NCBI GenBank assembly: GCA_903903705.1
Contig: CAIUZU010000021.1
Span: forward strand, 1 to 7,408
Source: an uncultured Helicobacteraceae bacterium
Lineage (GTDB): Bacteria; Campylobacterota; Campylobacteria; Campylobacterales; Sulfurimonadaceae
DNA: 7,408 bases
Direction: 5' to 3'
A program made the translations under genes and the position numbers. The notes under the pieces were generated by a model. That model worked only from the letters and a program-made list of their open reading frames with translations, was not told where the DNA came from and searched no databases. This document shows, piece by piece, positions 6,054 to 7,408 of the stretch. Every line of letters begins with the position of its first letter. Positions within the stretch are counted from its first letter, which is position 1.

Positions 6054-7304
6054 TTATATATTTATTTTTTTAAGAACTTTTGCGCTTAGAATAACTTCAT
6101 TACTCATCAAGTCGAAAATCTCATCCACTTCAAGTGAAGCGATATCAATAACTTTTGAATCTTTAGAGATCTGCGCAAAACCCTTTTTACTTCTTAGTTT
6201 TGGATGGTTGGATTCTAACATTTTTTGCAATGCTTGCACTTGATTTTGAGCAATATTAAGTTTGCTCTCCATGACATGCGGAAATCTGTTTTTTACAAGT
6301 TCAATATCTTTAGAAAAGCTTTGCATCTTAAATGAAATCGTTTGGTTAAATATCTCTTTTACCTGCTTAATCTCATCTATTTTTTGTGTTATTTTTCTCT
6401 CGATGGAGTGTTGCGAATACAAGTTAACAAGATGTGCAAGCTCCTGTTTAGAGTTATAGATTTTTTGTTCAATTTTTTGAGTAAAAGCGGATGAAAGAGA
6501 GTCAATATATTGGTATAGTTCATTTGTATCGGGAAGTATCATCTGCATGGCGGCACTAGGTGTCGGAGCCCTTAAATCAGCTACAAAATCGCTTATAACC
6601 CAATCTATCTCATGACCTACGGCGGAAACGATAGGCGTTATAGCTTTAAAAATTGCATCTGCAACACTCTCTTCGTTAAAAGCCCATAGATCTTCTATGC
6701 TTCCGCCGCCTCGTCCCATAACGATAATATCATACCCTTTGGTATCTGCCAAAGAGAGAGCTTTTACGATGGAAGGAGCTGCTTTTTCTCCCTGAACCAA
6801 AACATCGTAAATATCAATCTCTAAAGCTTTGTATCTGTTCTGGGCGACTCTGAGCATATCTTGTAAAGCCGCACCGGTTGCAGATGTTATAAGAGCAATT
6901 TTTTTTGGAAATTTAGGAAGTTGTTTTTTTCTGGAAACTTCAAAATAGCCTTGAGACGAGAGTTTGCTTTTTAGCTGTTCGAATGCCAATGCCAAAGCAC
7001 CATGTCCCGATGGCTGAATGGTAAAACAGTTTATCTGGTACTCGCCACGAGGTTTATAAAGCGTTACCGCCCCATCAAGAACTACTTTTAAGCCCTCTTG
7101 GAGTTGAAACTTTAGTTTTGCGGCATTTGCTTTAAATATAACGGCTTTTATAGTCGAAGATTCATCTTTGAGCGTGAAATAGATATGTCCGCTGTTGTGA
7201 AAAGTTATACGGGAAAGCTCTCCCTCAACCAAAACTCTCTCAAATGTACTATCAAGGAGAGTTTTTATCTGCTCATTGAGGGAAGAGACACTGAGTGTAT
7301 ACAC
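6054..7304 (-). CDS. xseA: Exodeoxyribonuclease VII large subunit
   Basis: 416 residues, somewhat shorter than the 456 of E. coli. XseA is the catalytic subunit of the single-strand-specific, metal-independent exonuclease VII used in repair and recombination. Residues 1-100 form the OB-fold that binds single-stranded DNA (LSVSSLN, VEGELSRITFHNSGHIYFTLKDE). The nuclease core follows, with GRGGGSIEDLWAFNEE (197-212) and VGHEIDWVISDFVADLRAPTPSAA (229-252). Residues about 265-375 are long charged helices, the coiled-coil part that contacts XseB in other species. A short basic C-terminal domain includes LRSKKGFAQI. The start is a GTG at 7302-7304, the first fit for the family N terminus, with TAGG about 9 nt upstream and the ubiE stop 10 nt before it. 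No xseB is in the window. Confidence 0.95.
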   Translation of the reverse strand: MYTLSVSSLNEQIKTLLDSTFERVLVEGELSRITFHNSGHIYFTLKDESSTIKAVIFKANAAKLKFQLQEGLKVVLDGAVTLYKPRGEYQINCFTIQPSGHGALALAFEQLKSKLSSQGYFEVSRKKQLPKFPKKIALITSATGAALQDMLRVAQNRYKALEIDIYDVLVQGEKAAPSIVKALSLADTKGYDIIVMGRGGGSIEDLWAFNEESVADAIFKAITPIVSAVGHEIDWVISDFVADLRAPTPSAAMQMILPDTNELYQYIDSLSSAFTQKIEQKIYNSKQELAHLVNLYSQHSIERKITQKIDEIKQVKEIFNQTISFKMQSFSKDIELVKNRFPHVMESKLNIAQNQVQALQKMLESNHPKLRSKKGFAQISKDSKVIDIASLEVDEIFDLMSNEVILSAKVLKKINI

Positions 7305-7314
7305 CCTATTTAGC

Positions 7315-7408
7315 CTATTTTTTTCTTGCTATAAGAAGAGTTGAGATATCCATAGAGAAACTTTTTGCGTATACAATCTCAAAACCGGCAGCTTCAAGCT
7401 CTTTTTTC
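7315..7408 (-). CDS. ubiE: UbiE/MenG quinone C-methyltransferase, C-terminal 30 residues only
   Basis: An open frame enters from the right edge and ends at TAG (7315-7317). It encodes 30 residues, including GFEIVYAKSFSMDISTLLIA near the end. This matches the conserved C terminus of the demethylmenaquinone methyltransferase family, which typically has GF, a short strand, then SFSMGISTLLIAKK or similar. The enzyme methylates demethylmenaquinone with S-adenosylmethionine at the membrane face, the last step of menaquinone synthesis. It is separated from the xseA GTG by 10 nt, so the two are probably co-transcribed. The methyltransferase domain is outside the window, so the call rests on the tail and on the ubiE-xseA order I recall from Sulfurimonas-type genomes. 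Confidence 0.72.
   Translation of the reverse strand, partial: KKELEAAGFEIVYAKSFSMDISTLLIARKK

Noticed and set aside
6129..6139. Short palindrome CACTTCAAGTG inside xseA
   Set aside because: Arms are only 5 bp with a single-base centre, it lies within coding sequence, and there is no promoter nearby; chance is sufficient.
1..7408. CRISPR array, tRNA/rRNA gene, insertion sequence or prophage remnant
   Set aside because: No regularly spaced repeats, cloverleaf-like segments, transposase motifs or terminal inverted repeats were seen, and coding sequence covers nearly the whole window.

Overview
The window is about 7.4 kb of AT-rich, densely packed bacterial chromosome. It most likely comes from a free-living Campylobacterota (former Epsilonproteobacteria) close to Sulfurimonas. 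That assignment is inferred from gene order and protein character: an aroQ-folK-flhF-flhG string like the flagellar/housekeeping cluster I recall from Helicobacter pylori, a Helicobacter-type aminodeoxyfutalosine deaminase, and ubiE followed directly by xseA. No sequence search was possible.

Layout. (1) 1-2318, minus strand: aroQ -> folK -> flhF -> flhG (flhG cut by the left edge). Spacing is 5 nt, then two 4-nt ATGA stop/start overlaps, so this looks like one transcription unit joining shikimate and folate synthesis to polar flagellum placement. (2) 2319-2406: a divergent promoter region. (3) 2407-4497, plus strand: a two-gene unit, mqnF (futalosine-pathway menaquinone synthesis) and sppA (membrane-bound signal peptide peptidase), 3 nt apart. 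(4) 4502-7408, minus strand: ubiE (C-terminal 30 codons only) -> xseA -> an FmdE-like protein of unknown function -> an uncharacterised 138-residue protein -> ogt. The two minus-strand ends of this group are tightly coupled, but the 138-residue gene has its own leader with a perfect 10-bp inverted repeat. sppA and ogt converge with only 4 nt between stop codons.

Themes. Three genes bear on quinone supply: AroQ (toward chorismate), MqnF (futalosine route from chorismate) and UbiE/MenG (final C-methylation of demethylmenaquinone). Two concern DNA damage and repair (XseA, Ogt). FlhF and FlhG form the GTPase/ATPase pair that sets flagellar site and number.

Almost everything here is conserved core-genome material. 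I see no mobile element, CRISPR array, RNA gene or obvious foreign DNA, and no gene-free stretch longer than about 90 bp. The least explained parts are the 138-residue protein with its palindromic control region and the FmdE-like protein. I do not see convincing evidence of a wholly new system.
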